The notes beneath the pieces were generated by a model. That model saw only the letters and a list, made by a program, of their open reading frames with translations, had not been told where the DNA came from and made no database searches. Positions 42,226-50,718 of a DNA stretch of 64,000 nucleotides are shown here, one piece after another; the stretch's first letter is position 1, and the number at the start of each line of letters is the position of its first letter. This DNA is from Pseudomonas sp. LBUM920 (GTDB taxonomy: Bacteria > Pseudomonadota > Gammaproteobacteria > Pseudomonadales > Pseudomonadaceae), in assembly GCF_003852315.1 (NCBI RefSeq), contig NZ_CP027762.1, positions 3,887,501-3,951,500 on the forward strand, given 5' to 3'. The translations under genes and the position numbers were made by a program.

Positions 42226-42626
42226 AAGGCCCGCTGCTGCTCGCGGCCGTCGGCATAGGCCTGACCGGCTGCGCCGGCGATGCGGTGAAGCTCAAGCAGG
42301 ATCATAGCTACGTGGTGGAATGGATTGGTGAGCGGCCGCTGATGGATTACGCGCACCTGACCGTCACCCTTGGCGCCGATGGTCGCGCCTACGGCAATGG
42401 CGGTTGCAACCACTGGTTTGCGCCGTACACCGTAGAGGGTGACAAGCTGAACTTCGGCAAGATCGGCAGCACGCGCAAACTCTGCGCCGAGGCCTTGATG
42501 GAGCAGGAGCACCGCTTCTTCCAGGCCCTGCAAGGCGTCGAGCGTTGGGACATCTCGCCGATCGAGCAGACGCGTTTCTGGCCGGCTGAAGGCAAGCCTA
42601 TTCGGCTGTGGCTTGAAGAAGGCTGA
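42222..42626 (+). CDS. META-domain (HslJ-like) lipoprotein
   Basis: The 134-residue product has a lipoprotein signal (MKGPLLLAAVGIGLTGC, lipobox L-T-G-C). The META domain is recognisable in VVEWIGERPL, TVTLGADGRAYGNGGCNHWF and GKIGSTRKLC with a conserved Cys pair. It overlaps the upstream gene by 4 bp. HslJ-type proteins are envelope proteins linked to stress or drug tolerance; the role here is not evident. Confidence 0.85.
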   Translation: MKGPLLLAAVGIGLTGCAGDAVKLKQDHSYVVEWIGERPLMDYAHLTVTLGADGRAYGNGGCNHWFAPYTVEGDKLNFGKIGSTRKLCAEALMEQEHRFFQALQGVERWDISPIEQTRFWPAEGKPIRLWLEEG

Positions 42627-42654
42627 TCGACATCATTGCAAACGGGCTTTGTTG

Positions 42655-42740
42655 TGGAAGCTGGCCTGCCTGCGACAGCATCGACTCGGTATCACAGACG
42701 TACCGGGTCGCCCGCATCGCAGGCTAGCCGCCTCCCGCAC
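42655..42740. repeat. REP/REPIN element
   Basis: Two inverted GAAGCTGGCCTGCCTGCGA-type palindromic units flank a short loop (GAAGCTGGCC... and ...GGCTAGCCGCCTCC), lying between convergent genes as pseudomonad REPs typically do. Confidence 0.7.
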
Positions 42741-42742
42741 AG

Positions 42743-43204
42743 TTAACCGCGTAGGGCTTTGAGTTTGGCGAGCACCCCTTGCGCCGTCTGCTCGCCCATC
42801 AACTGTTCGCGCACCTTGCCCTTGTCATCAATGATGTAGGTCACCGGCAACGCCTCGCTGCGCGGGATATCGAAAATCTCTTCCGGGTTCTGCGCCAGTA
42901 CGGTGAACTTGATCCCCAGCTTCTCGCTGGCGGCCTTGAGTTCTTCACCCTGCACATTGTCAAAGTTGACCCCGAAAACCCCAACGTTCTGCCCTTTCAG
43001 CTGCTCGGCCAAGGCATTGAGTTCCGGGATCTCCGTGCGGCACGGGCCACACCATTCCGCCCAGTAGTTGACCACCACCCAGTGTTTGTCCAAGCGCTCT
43101 GACGCGACCTTGTTACCGTATTGGTCAACGCCGTAGTCGTTACCGCAGCCGCTGAGCAGCAGGGTTGTGATGATCGCCAATGCACCGATCAGTCGCCTTG
43201 TCAT
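42743..43204 (-). CDS. TlpA-type thioredoxin-fold lipoprotein
   Basis: The 153-residue product has a lipoprotein signal (MTRRLIGALAIITTLLLSGC), then WAEWCGPCRTE near residue 50 with the redox-active CGPC, and the cis-Pro of the thioredoxin fold in EALPVTYIID. It is a periplasm-facing thiol oxidoreductase that could serve cytochrome maturation or other disulfide chemistry. Divergent from arsC. Confidence 0.9.
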   Translation of the reverse strand: MTRRLIGALAIITTLLLSGCGNDYGVDQYGNKVASERLDKHWVVVNYWAEWCGPCRTEIPELNALAEQLKGQNVGVFGVNFDNVQGEELKAASEKLGIKFTVLAQNPEEIFDIPRSEALPVTYIIDDKGKVREQLMGEQTAQGVLAKLKALRG

Positions 43205-43321
43205 GGGGTAATCCTTCGCAAAAAAATGAACGTTGGCTGCGACCTATCGCCTCTTACGGTTTAAGGACAGGACGCTGCGCAGGTAGAATACCCGCCACCT
43301 TACGCAAGATGCGACCCGCAC

Positions 43322-43675
43322 ATGACCGATCTGACGCTTTATCACAACCCGCGCTGCTCGAAATCCCGCGGAGCGCTCGAACTGCTGGAAGCTCGCGGCC
43401 TCACGCCCACCGTCGTGCGCTACCTCGAAACCCCGCTGAACGCCGCGCAATTAAAGGCGCTGCTGGGCAAGCTGGGCATCAGCGCACGCCAATTGCTGCG
43501 CACCGGCGAAGACGAATACAAGGCCCTCAACCTGGCCGACGCCAGCCTCAGCGAAGCGCAACTGATTGCCGCGATTGCCGAACACCCGAAGCTGATGGAA
43601 CGTCCGATCCTGGAAACCGCCGATAAAGCCGTGATTGGCCGCCCGCCGGAAAACCTGCTGGAGTTGCTGCCGTGA
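43322..43675 (+). CDS. arsC: ArsC-family arsenate reductase (glutaredoxin-dependent)
   Basis: The 117-residue protein begins MTDLTLYHNPRCSKSRGAL, with the catalytic Cys in N-P-R-C-S. RPILETADKAVIGRPPEN near 95 provides the conserved Arg. It reduces arsenate with glutathione/glutaredoxin, though close relatives may act on other substrates. It overlaps the WrbA-like gene by 4 bp. Confidence 0.92.
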   Translation: MTDLTLYHNPRCSKSRGALELLEARGLTPTVVRYLETPLNAAQLKALLGKLGISARQLLRTGEDEYKALNLADASLSEAQLIAAIAEHPKLMERPILETADKAVIGRPPENLLELLP

Positions 43676-44286
43676 CCGCGCCCTATGTGCTGGTGTTGTA
43701 TTACAGCCGCAATGGCTCGGTGAGCGAAATGGCCCGGCAGATTGCCCGCGGTATCGAGCAAGGCGGGATGGAAGCAAGATTGCGCACCGTGCCGGCGATC
43801 TCCACCGAGTGCGAAGCGGTGGCGCCGAGCATTCCCGACGAAGGCGCGCTGTATGCCAGCCTCGATGACCTGAAAAACTGCTCGGGCCTGGCCCTTGGCA
43901 GCCCGACCCGCTTTGGCAACATGGCCGCGCCGCTCAAGTATTTCCTCGACGGCACCAGCAACCTGTGGCTGACCGGCGCCCTCGTCGGCAAGCCAGCCGG
44001 CGTGTTCACTTCCACCGCCAGCCTGCACGGCGGGCAGGAAACCACGCTGATGTCGATGCTGCTGCCATTGCTGCACCACGGCATGTTGATTACCGGCCTG
44101 CCCTACAGCGAACAAGCACTGCTCGACACCCAGGGCGGCGGCACGCCGTACGGCGCCAGCCATCACTCGGGGCCCGACGGCAAGCGCATGCTCGACCAAC
44201 ACGAAATCACCCTGTGCCGCGCCCTCGGCCTGCGCCTGGCCACCACCGCCATGTTGCTGGAGAACGGCCGTGCCCAGAAAGCCTAA
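43672..44286 (+). CDS. WrbA-type NAD(P)H:quinone oxidoreductase
   Basis: The 204-residue flavodoxin-fold protein has the FMN-phosphate loop YYSRNGSVSEMA near residue 8, GSPTRFGNMAAPLKYFLDGT near 77 and ASLHGGQETTLMSM near 113, all of WrbA type. It performs two-electron reduction of quinones, limiting radical formation. The 3' end overlaps the DUF2069 gene by 17 bp. Confidence 0.93.
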   Translation: MTAPYVLVLYYSRNGSVSEMARQIARGIEQGGMEARLRTVPAISTECEAVAPSIPDEGALYASLDDLKNCSGLALGSPTRFGNMAAPLKYFLDGTSNLWLTGALVGKPAGVFTSTASLHGGQETTLMSMLLPLLHHGMLITGLPYSEQALLDTQGGGTPYGASHHSGPDGKRMLDQHEITLCRALGLRLATTAMLLENGRAQKA

Positions 44287-44689
44287 GGTCCTGCCGCCCC
44301 AGGCCTGGCTGGAACCCCGGGTCAACGTCGCACGCGCGCTCAGCCTGCTGGCGTTTTTTGGGCTAGTGGGTTTGCTGTGCGGGTATTACCTGTTCGTCGC
44401 CGACCTGCACGGCGCGCGCCCGTGGGTGATCCTGCTGATCGAACTGGTGCCGCTGCTGGTGCTGGCGCCGGGCATGCTGCTCGGCAGCGCACGCGGGCAT
44501 TCGTGGATGTGCTTTGTGGTGAATTTGTATTTCATCAAGGGCGCGCTGGCGGCCTATGATCCGAACCGGCAGTGGTTCGGGGTGCTGGAAATGCTCGCGA
44601 GCCTGGCGGTGTTTTGTACCGCACTGTTTTACGTGCGGTGGCGGCATCAGTTGAATCGGCGGCTGGCGGCAGATTTGCAGCCGGCCTGA
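44270..44689 (+). CDS. DUF2069 membrane protein
   Basis: The 139-residue product has four predicted membrane helices (LLAFFGLVGLLCGYYLF first) and a conserved AYDPNRQWFGVLEML region near 100. Its start overlaps the WrbA-like gene, consistent with co-translation. The family is uncharacterised. Confidence 0.85.
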   Translation: MPRKPKVLPPQAWLEPRVNVARALSLLAFFGLVGLLCGYYLFVADLHGARPWVILLIELVPLLVLAPGMLLGSARGHSWMCFVVNLYFIKGALAAYDPNRQWFGVLEMLASLAVFCTALFYVRWRHQLNRRLAADLQPA

Positions 44690-44778
44690 AGACCGCTGTC
44701 GCAGGCAAGCCAGCCCCCACATTTGATCGGCGGCGCGGTCAAAATGTGGGAGCTGGCTTGCCTGCGATAGCCTCACCT
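44690..44778. repeat. REP/REPIN element
   Basis: GTCGCAGGCAAGCCAGCCCC is followed by its inverted counterpart AGCTGGCTTGCCTGCGAT across a loop with ACATTTGATC/GGTCAAAATGT pairing. Located between convergent genes. Confidence 0.9.
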
Positions 44779-44783
44779 CGGTC

Positions 44784-45455
44784 TCAATGATTCACTGTGT
44801 AAGCCAGCATCATCGACAACTGACACATCGGCCGCCCGCTCTCGGCGTGCCATTGGTTGAATGCGCCCTGCACCGTCGCCAGATCGCGCAGGCTGGTCGG
44901 TACTTTGTCGACGATCTTTTGCGCATTCAACGCCGCCACCACGTCATAGCTCGGTACAAACGTGTCCTTGCCCACCATGCGCAAAAAACGCGGCGCCGAC
45001 AGCCCGCCCAACTGGTGGCCGTGCTTGCTCAGGTACTTCCACAAGCCGACGATATCGGTCACCGGCCAGTCCGCGACAAAGGCGCCGAAGCTGCCCTTTT
45101 CCTGCTCAATGTCCAAAATCATCTGCGCATTGCGCGGCACGCTCTTGAGCTTGCCCAGGTGACGAATGATGCGCGTGTCCTGCATCAGGCGCTCCAGGTG
45201 TTCGGCGCCCATCAGCACGACCTTTTCCGGGTCAAAGCCGAAAAACACCTGCTCGAACGCGGGCCACTTGCCATCCACCACACTGTGCTTGAGCCCGGCG
45301 CGAAATACCCGCAGCGCCAGGGTCGACAGGTAGCGGTCGTCACTGATTTTGCGCAACTGTGCCGGGGTCTTGGGAACAGGCAGGTGGGCTTCCAACTCGG
45401 CCGCTGAACCAAAACGGTTCAGACAATATTCGTGCAGCCACTTGTAATCGCGCAT
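44784..45455 (-). CDS. DNA-3-methyladenine glycosylase I-like protein
   Basis: The 223-residue product begins MRDYKWLHEYCLNRFGS and has HhH-glycosylase-like features: an FRAGLKHSVVDGKWPAFE helix-turn near residue 50 (Tag-type) and a RHLGKLKSVPRNAQMIL segment near 95. The C-terminus GRPMCQLSMMLAYTVN differs from classical Tag, so the substrate range may differ. Removal of alkylated bases is the family role. Confidence 0.8.
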   Translation of the reverse strand: MRDYKWLHEYCLNRFGSAAELEAHLPVPKTPAQLRKISDDRYLSTLALRVFRAGLKHSVVDGKWPAFEQVFFGFDPEKVVLMGAEHLERLMQDTRIIRHLGKLKSVPRNAQMILDIEQEKGSFGAFVADWPVTDIVGLWKYLSKHGHQLGGLSAPRFLRMVGKDTFVPSYDVVAALNAQKIVDKVPTSLRDLATVQGAFNQWHAESGRPMCQLSMMLAYTVNH

Positions 45456-45479
45456 GCCCTCTCCTGGTAATTGAATTGA

Positions 45480-45506
45480 AGACGGCGCCCGTGAGCGCCG
45501 TCTTTC
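45480..45506 (-). terminator. Terminator after ttcA
   Basis: AAGACGGCGC and GCGCCGTCTT arms with a short loop, between the ttcA stop at 45523 and the Tag-like start at 45455. Confidence 0.75.
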
Positions 45507-45522
45507 AGAGCGTTGAAACGTG

Positions 45523-46347
45523 TTAGAGGTTCACAACATTGACGAAGCGCGACGCGGCGCTCTCATCGATTTTCAGGCTGGTGAAGTCGAACAGGTTGCG
45601 GTCGGCCAGCTGCGAGGGGATCACATTCTGCAGGCTGCGGAAGATGCTTTCAGTGCGGCCCGGGGTCTTGCGCTCCCAGTCCACGAGCATTTCCTTGACC
45701 ACCTGGCGCTGCAGGTTTTCCTGGGAGCCGCACAGGTTGCACGGGATGATCGGAAATTGCTTGAAGTCGGAGTAGGCCTGGATGTCTTTCTCGTTGCAAT
45801 ACGCGAGCGGCCGGATCACCACGTTGCGGCCGTCATCGGCGCGCAGCTTGGGCGGCATGGCCTTGAGGGAGCCATTGAAGAACATATTGAGGAAGAACGT
45901 TTCGACGATGTCGTCACGGTGGTGACCGAGGGCCATCTTGGTTGCGCCGATCTCATCGGCAAAGGTGTAGAGCGTGCCACGGCGCAGGCGCGAGCACAGC
46001 GAGCAGGTGGTCTTGCCTTCCGGGATCAACTCCTTGACCACCGAATAGGTGTCTTTTTCGACGATGTGGTACTCGATGCCCAGCGCTTTCAGGTAGGCGG
46101 GCAATACGTGCTCGGGGAAGCCCGGCTGTTTCTGGTCCATGTTGACAGCGACGATCTCGAACTTGATCGGCGCCACCTTTTGCAGGTGCAACAGCACGTC
46201 GAGCATGGTGTAGCTGTCTTTGCCGCCGGAGAGGCAGACCATGACCTTGTCGCCGTCCTCGATCATGTTGAAATCGGCGACCGCTTCACCGGCCAGGCGA
46301 CGCAGGCGTTTTTGCAGTTTGTTCTGGTTGACCGTAAGAGTGCCCAT
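45523..46347 (-). CDS. ttcA: tRNA 2-thiocytidine synthase
   Basis: The 274-residue enzyme starts at ATG 46347. PP-loop SGGKDSYTML is at about residue 40, the Fe-S cluster pair TTCSLCSRLRRG near 115, and the last Cys in PIIPCNLCGSQ near 203. It thiolates C32 of certain tRNAs using ATP and a 4Fe-4S cluster. I rejected the annotated-looking upstream start at 46455 because it would run through REP sequence. Confidence 0.95.
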   Translation of the reverse strand: MGTLTVNQNKLQKRLRRLAGEAVADFNMIEDGDKVMVCLSGGKDSYTMLDVLLHLQKVAPIKFEIVAVNMDQKQPGFPEHVLPAYLKALGIEYHIVEKDTYSVVKELIPEGKTTCSLCSRLRRGTLYTFADEIGATKMALGHHRDDIVETFFLNMFFNGSLKAMPPKLRADDGRNVVIRPLAYCNEKDIQAYSDFKQFPIIPCNLCGSQENLQRQVVKEMLVDWERKTPGRTESIFRSLQNVIPSQLADRNLFDFTSLKIDESAASRFVNVVNL

Positions 46348-46416
46348 GGCGCTTGGATCCGCTAGAGGTGTGTGACGAAAAGCCCGGCATTTTACCTTCA
46401 TGACCGACCGAGTTCC

Positions 46417-46507
46417 AATGTGGGAGCTGGCTTGCCTGCGATGGCGCTGTGACACCCACGTGTAACTGGCTGACCCATCGCTGGCGCGGCAAGCCGGCTC
46501 CCACGGT
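46417..46507. repeat. REP/REPIN element upstream of ttcA
   Basis: AATGTGGGAGCTGGCTTGCC with TGCGATGGC and, in inverted orientation, CATCGCTGGCGCGGCAAGCCGGCTCCCAC, bracket about 45 bp. Same family as the elements at 44690 and 47940. Confidence 0.9.
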
Positions 46508-46707
46508 GGACCCCGTCATTACTGACAGACCTCACCGCGATTAGCGCCACTGTTTACAGCGCAATTTGCTCTAAAGCCCTACAGTTTTTCCGGTCATCAC
46601 TTCCTATACTGCGACGTAAGGTCGCACAGCTATCCGGGACCTTTGAGGCCTTTGGCCCGTGGGCGCTCCGATGGGGGGCGATGGTAATAACGACAGGAGT
46701 GACTGGC
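46508..46707. promoter_or_regulatory. Intergenic promoter region of the Yip1 gene
   Basis: It contains TTTACAGCGC and CCTATACTGCGAC, plausible but not certain promoter boxes, and then a GC-rich leader before the RBS. No small ORF is supportable. Confidence 0.35.
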
Positions 46708-47310
46708 ATGATCCATCACGTCGTGGGGCTGTTTACCCATCCCGACCAGGAATGGCGGGAAATTCGTGGCGATAAGGAAGAAAGCATCGGCCACATGTAC
46801 CTCACTCACACCCTGATTCTCGCGGCGATCCCCGCCGTTTCGGCGTTTATCGGCACTACCCGGGTGGGCTGGGTCATCGGCAGCCGCGCGCCGGTGATGC
46901 TGACCCAGGAAAGCGCCCTGTGGATGACCCTAATGTCGTACGCGGCCATGCTCGGCGGCGTGGCGGTCATGGGCGCGTTCATTCATTGGATGGCCCGTAC
47001 CTACGACGCCAGCCCCAGCATGGCGCGGTGCGTAGCATTTGCCACCTACACCGCGACCCCGCTGTTTATCGGTGGGCTGGCGGCGTTGTATCCGCATATG
47101 TGGCTGGGCATGGTCGTCGGCACGGCCGCCATCTGTTACACGGTGTACCTGCTGTATGTGGGGCTGCCCACGTTCATGAGCATCGACCCGGACGAGGGGT
47201 TCCTGTTTTCCAGCTCGGTGCTGGCGGTGGGCCTGGTGGTACTGGTGGCGATCATGGCGTTCACCGTGATCGTCTGGGGCTTGGGCGTAGGCCCGATCTA
47301 CACCAACTGA
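46708..47310 (+). CDS. Yip1-family membrane protein
   Basis: I chose ATG 46708 (MIHHVVGLFTHPDQEW), which has AGGAG 9 bases upstream, over ATG 46681. The 200-residue product has five membrane helices and the typical TYTATPLFIGGLAAL block near 115. The family is unassigned but conserved across proteobacteria. A terminator follows at 47327. Confidence 0.88.
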   Translation: MIHHVVGLFTHPDQEWREIRGDKEESIGHMYLTHTLILAAIPAVSAFIGTTRVGWVIGSRAPVMLTQESALWMTLMSYAAMLGGVAVMGAFIHWMARTYDASPSMARCVAFATYTATPLFIGGLAALYPHMWLGMVVGTAAICYTVYLLYVGLPTFMSIDPDEGFLFSSSVLAVGLVVLVAIMAFTVIVWGLGVGPIYTN

Positions 47311-47324
47311 GCGGCTGACCCCGC

Positions 47325-47352
47325 AGGCAAAGCCACCGCAAGGTGGCTTTGT
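47325..47352 (+). terminator. Terminator after the Yip1 gene
   Basis: GCAAAGCCACC and GGTGGCTTTG(T) arms enclose GCAA. T content after the stem is modest. Confidence 0.7.
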
Positions 47353-47438
47353 GCGTCATGCATGACCATTCGGCGCCTGACAGATTCGGAAACACCTGTT
47401 TTTGCGGCATACTGGGCGCCTCTGGAGATATGGTCAGC

Positions 47439-47933
47439 ATGCCCGAGCAACTCAATACCCGCGTCGAAGATTGTTTCCTGCAAGCAGAATCCTTTTTTAA
47501 ACGAAGCTTCAAACGCCCCCAGGTCAGCCTCAAGCTGCGGGGCCAGAAGGCCGGTGTCGCGCATTTGCACGAGAACCTGCTGCGCTTCAACCCACAGCTG
47601 TACCGTGAAAACAGCCAACATTTCCTGAAGCAGACCGTGGCCCATGAGGTTGCGCACCTGATCGCCCACCAATTGTTTGGCGAACGCATTCAGCCCCATG
47701 GCGAGGAATGGCAATTGATCATGCGCGGGGTATACGAACTGCCGCCGGATCGCTGCCACACCTATGCAATCAAGGGTCGGCAAGTCACGCGTTACATCTA
47801 TCGCTGCCCATGTGCCGACAGTGATTTCCCGTTTTCAGCCCAGCGCCATGGGTTGGTGAACCAGGGCCGACGGTACTTGTGCAGGCGTTGCCGGCATACC
47901 TTGGTGTACACCGGGGAAACCCGGGTGGAGTGA
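47439..47933 (+). CDS. sprT: SprT-family zinc metalloprotease-like protein
   Basis: The 164-residue protein (start MPEQLNTRVE at 47439, or MVSMPEQ at 47430) has the zincin motif HEVAHLIAHQ near residue 70 and a C-terminal zinc ribbon with YRCPC near 128 and YLCRRCRH near 150. Relatives include the SPRTN DNA-protein crosslink protease, though bacterial SprT function is not settled. Length fits the family. Confidence 0.92.
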   Translation: MPEQLNTRVEDCFLQAESFFKRSFKRPQVSLKLRGQKAGVAHLHENLLRFNPQLYRENSQHFLKQTVAHEVAHLIAHQLFGERIQPHGEEWQLIMRGVYELPPDRCHTYAIKGRQVTRYIYRCPCADSDFPFSAQRHGLVNQGRRYLCRRCRHTLVYTGETRVE

Positions 47934-47936
47934 GGG

Positions 47937-48022
47937 CCCCATCGCAGGCAAGTCAGCGCCCACCTGTTGACCGAGCCGCCGATCAAAGGTGGGAGCTGGC
48001 TGGCCCGCGAAAGCGGCCGAGC
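47937..48022. repeat. REP/REPIN element
   Basis: ATCGCAGGCAAGTCAGCGCCCACC and, inverted, GGTGGGAGCTGGCTGGCCCGCGA flank about 25 bp, between convergent sprT and the CoA-transferase gene. Confidence 0.88.
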
Positions 48023-48024
48023 AG

Positions 48025-49206
48025 TCACCCAACCACCTTGGCCTGCCGCAATGCTGCTATTCGTTGCGCACTGAGCCCCAGCTCAGCCAACACTTCATCT
48101 GAATGCGCCCCCACCGCCGCACCTGTGTGCCGAGGCTCTGGCAACCCCTGTGAAAACTTCAACGGGCAGGCGATTTGCGCCTGAGTCGAGCCATCGCCGC
48201 GTGGCACCTGGCTGATCAGCTTCCGCGCCTTCAACTGCGGATGCTCCACCGCTTCACTCAAACTCAATACAGGCTCCACACACGCATCCACCCCGGCAAA
48301 CAGGTCGCACAACTGCTCAAAGCTGCGCTTTTCAAACTCGACCTGCAGCGCCAGCTTCAGGGCTCTTTGCTGTTCCGGCCTGGGCGACAGGCCTTGCGCT
48401 GCCAACTCCGGTCGGCCCAACGCCTCGCACAGTTGCTGCATAAACGCAGGCTCCAGGCTGCCGACCGACATCCAGCGCCCGTCGCGCGTGCGGTAGTAAT
48501 CATAAAAGCTGCCGCCGTTGAGCACCTGGGTCTCCCAATCCGGCTCGACCCCACAGGCCAGGTAACCCGCGCCGGCCATGGCGTTCAGGCTGAACGAACA
48601 GTCCGTCATGCTCACATCCAGGTGTTGGCCAACGCCGCTGTGCTGACGCGCTATCACCGCCGCCAGCAACCCCACCACCGCGTGCAGCGAACCACCGGCC
48701 ACATCCGCCAATTGCACACCCAGCGGCAGGGGTCCGCTGTCCTGGCGCCCGGTGTGGCTGGCAATGCCGGCCAGCGCCAGGTAATTGATATCGTGTCCGG
48801 CACGATCCTTATAGGGCCCAGTCTGACCGTAGCCGGTGATCGACACGTAGATCAACCTGGGGTTGATCGCATTGAGCGCCGCATAGCCCAGTCCCAAACG
48901 CTCCATGACGCCGGGGCGAAACTGCTCGAGGACGATGTCGTAGTCCTTGACCAGCTCACGCACGATCTCCAGCGCCTCGGCCTGCTTGAGGTCCAGCGCC
49001 AGGCTGCGCTTATTGCGGTTGAGGTAGGCGTGGCTGGCCGACGTGCCGTGATCGTGCGGCGGCAAAACGCGCAACAGATCCACGCGTGTAGGCGATTCGA
49101 TCCGCAGCACCTCGGCGCCCATGTCCGCGAGCATCAAGGATGCAAACGGGCCAGGTAGCAAGGTGGAAAAATCCAGCACTTTGAGGGACGCCAAGGGACC
49201 TGACAT
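48025..49206 (-). CDS. CaiB/BaiF-type (family III) CoA-transferase
   Basis: The 393-residue protein starts at ATG 49206 (MSGPLASLKVLDFSTLLPGP). CoA-binding and active-site features are NKRSLALDLKQ near residue 72 and DVSMTDCSF near 172 with the catalytic Asp. The hydrophobic MLADMGAEVLRIE near 28 is typical. The acyl substrate (racemase or carnitine-type transferase) cannot be told from sequence. Confidence 0.9.
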   Translation of the reverse strand: MSGPLASLKVLDFSTLLPGPFASLMLADMGAEVLRIESPTRVDLLRVLPPHDHGTSASHAYLNRNKRSLALDLKQAEALEIVRELVKDYDIVLEQFRPGVMERLGLGYAALNAINPRLIYVSITGYGQTGPYKDRAGHDINYLALAGIASHTGRQDSGPLPLGVQLADVAGGSLHAVVGLLAAVIARQHSGVGQHLDVSMTDCSFSLNAMAGAGYLACGVEPDWETQVLNGGSFYDYYRTRDGRWMSVGSLEPAFMQQLCEALGRPELAAQGLSPRPEQQRALKLALQVEFEKRSFEQLCDLFAGVDACVEPVLSLSEAVEHPQLKARKLISQVPRGDGSTQAQIACPLKFSQGLPEPRHTGAAVGAHSDEVLAELGLSAQRIAALRQAKVVG

Positions 49207-49363
49207 GGAGACTCCATTTCGGTTTCGAATGCCCACAGCGTAGGCAGGCTTGATCCTACCGGCAATCGTCAGAACGATCAGCGAGGGTGACCGTTTTGAT
49301 CACGGCGGGCTTTTTCGCCGCGGCGGCTTTATCATTGGCCCACGTTTGCTTGCAGAGTGTTCC

Positions 49364-49756
49364 ATGAAGTTCGCAATTGCGCTGTTTTCCGCCGCCCACG
49401 CGCCCTCCTCGCGCCGCGCCTTGCTGTTTGCCCAAGCGGCGATTGCCGGTGGGCATGAGATTGTGCGGCTGTTTTTTTATCAGGACGGCGTGTACAGCGC
49501 CTCCAGCAACATCGTCGCGCCCCAGGATGAGCAAGATATTGCCCGGCAATGGCGCGAGTTTGTCAGCGCGCACCAGCTGGACGGCGTCGTGTGCATTGCC
49601 GCCGCTTTGCGCCGTGGCGTGCTCAATGGCGAAGAAGCCACGCGCTACCAACGCAGCGCGGTGAACCTGGATGCGCCGTGGGCGTTGTCGGGCCTTGGGC
49701 AATTGCACGATGCCGCCCAGGCCGCCGACCGCCTGATCTGTTTTGGAGGGCCGTGA
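49364..49756 (+). CDS. tusD: Sulfurtransferase TusD
   Basis: The 130-residue DsrE-fold protein starts at ATG 49364 and begins MKFAIALFSAAHAPSSRRAL. LFFYQDGVYSASS near 36 and the conserved Cys in DGVVCIAAALRRGV near 76 support it. It heads tusD-tusC-tusB-tusE, the sulfur relay that feeds MnmA for 2-thiouridine in tRNA wobble positions. The next gene starts 2 bp after its stop. Confidence 0.93.
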   Translation: MKFAIALFSAAHAPSSRRALLFAQAAIAGGHEIVRLFFYQDGVYSASSNIVAPQDEQDIARQWREFVSAHQLDGVVCIAAALRRGVLNGEEATRYQRSAVNLDAPWALSGLGQLHDAAQAADRLICFGGP

Positions 49757-49757
49757 C

Positions 49758-50108
49758 ATGTCCAAATCCTTATTGGTCATCAGCCGCCAGGCGCCGTGGT
49801 CCGGGCCAAGCGCGCGCGAAGCCCTGGATATTGTGCTGGCCGGCGGTGCGTTCGACTTGCCGATCGGCCTGCTGTTTATGGACGACGGCGTGTTTCAACT
49901 GGCGCCGCAGCAAAACGCCAAAGCCGTGCAGCAAAAGGACCTGAGCGCCAACCTGCAAGCGTTGGGCCTGTTTGGCATTGATGACGTGTTCGCCTGCGGC
50001 CACAGCCTGGCCGAACGCGGGCTCACAGCCCCTGCCAGCGCCCAGGCACTGGGCAACGACGCTATTGGCAAATTGATTGACCGTTACGATCAGGTGATTA
50101 CCCTCTGA
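49758..50108 (+). CDS. tusC: Sulfurtransferase TusC
   Basis: 116 residues from ATG 49758 (ggaggg upstream). SLLVISRQAPWSG at the start and GLLFMDDGVFQLAPQ near 40 match TusC. It forms the TusBCD complex. The stop overlaps tusB by 1 bp. Confidence 0.93.
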   Translation: MSKSLLVISRQAPWSGPSAREALDIVLAGGAFDLPIGLLFMDDGVFQLAPQQNAKAVQQKDLSANLQALGLFGIDDVFACGHSLAERGLTAPASAQALGNDAIGKLIDRYDQVITL

Positions 50109-50386
50109 TGTCGACTTTACATGTGGTGTCTCATTCACCGTTTACCGATAGCCGCCTCGCCAGTTGCCTGCGCGTATGCGGCAATGCGGACGCGATTCTG
50201 CTGTGCGGCGACGGCGCCTACGGCCTGCACAACGCGGCGCTGCAAACCAGGGGCGTGAAGGTTTTTGTACTGGCTGAAGACATGCTGGCGCGCAATCTGC
50301 CGCTACCGGACTGGGCCGACAGCGTGGACTACCCGGGTTTCGTGCAGCTGTCCATCGACTACGACAAGGTCAACAGCTGGCTATGA
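50108..50386 (+). CDS. tusB: Sulfurtransferase TusB
   Basis: 92 residues beginning MSTLHVVSHSPFTDSRLASC and containing AILLCGDGAYG near 30 and the C-terminal DYPGFVQL. Third member of the TusBCD complex. It overlaps tusE by 4 bp. Confidence 0.92.
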   Translation: MSTLHVVSHSPFTDSRLASCLRVCGNADAILLCGDGAYGLHNAALQTRGVKVFVLAEDMLARNLPLPDWADSVDYPGFVQLSIDYDKVNSWL

Positions 50387-50718
50387 ACACCTTGACCGTA
50401 GGCGGACGCACCCTCGAATTGGACAAGGACGGCTACCTCGTCGACCTCAATGACTGGTCTGCAGAGGTCGCCAACGCGCTGGCCGCCGCCGAGCCCCTGG
50501 AATTGACCGCCGCCCATTGGGAAATCCTCGAACTGCTGCGCGGGTTCTATGAAGAGTTCCAGCTGTCCCCGGCCACGCGCCCACTGATCAAGTACACCGC
50601 CTTGAAGCTGGGACCGGAAAAGGGCAACAGCCTGCACCTCAACACACTGTTCAACGGCACTCCTGCCAAACTCGCCGCCAAGTTGGCGGGCCTGCCCAGG
50701 CCGACGAATTGCTTATGA
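50383..50718 (+). CDS. tusE: TusE/DsrC sulfur-carrier protein
   Basis: 111 residues with DKDGYLVDLNDWSAEVANA near 15 and HWEILELLRGFYEEF near 48, ending in PRPTNCL. The penultimate Cys is the persulfide-carrying residue of the family. It receives sulfur from TusBCD and passes it to MnmA. Overlaps the next gene by ATGA. Confidence 0.95.
   Translation: MNTLTVGGRTLELDKDGYLVDLNDWSAEVANALAAAEPLELTAAHWEILELLRGFYEEFQLSPATRPLIKYTALKLGPEKGNSLHLNTLFNGTPAKLAAKLAGLPRPTNCL

Noticed and set aside
46348..46455. Upstream-extended ttcA start at 46455
   Set aside because: The extension runs through a REP element and adds residues unlike TtcA. ATG 46347 gives the conserved start.
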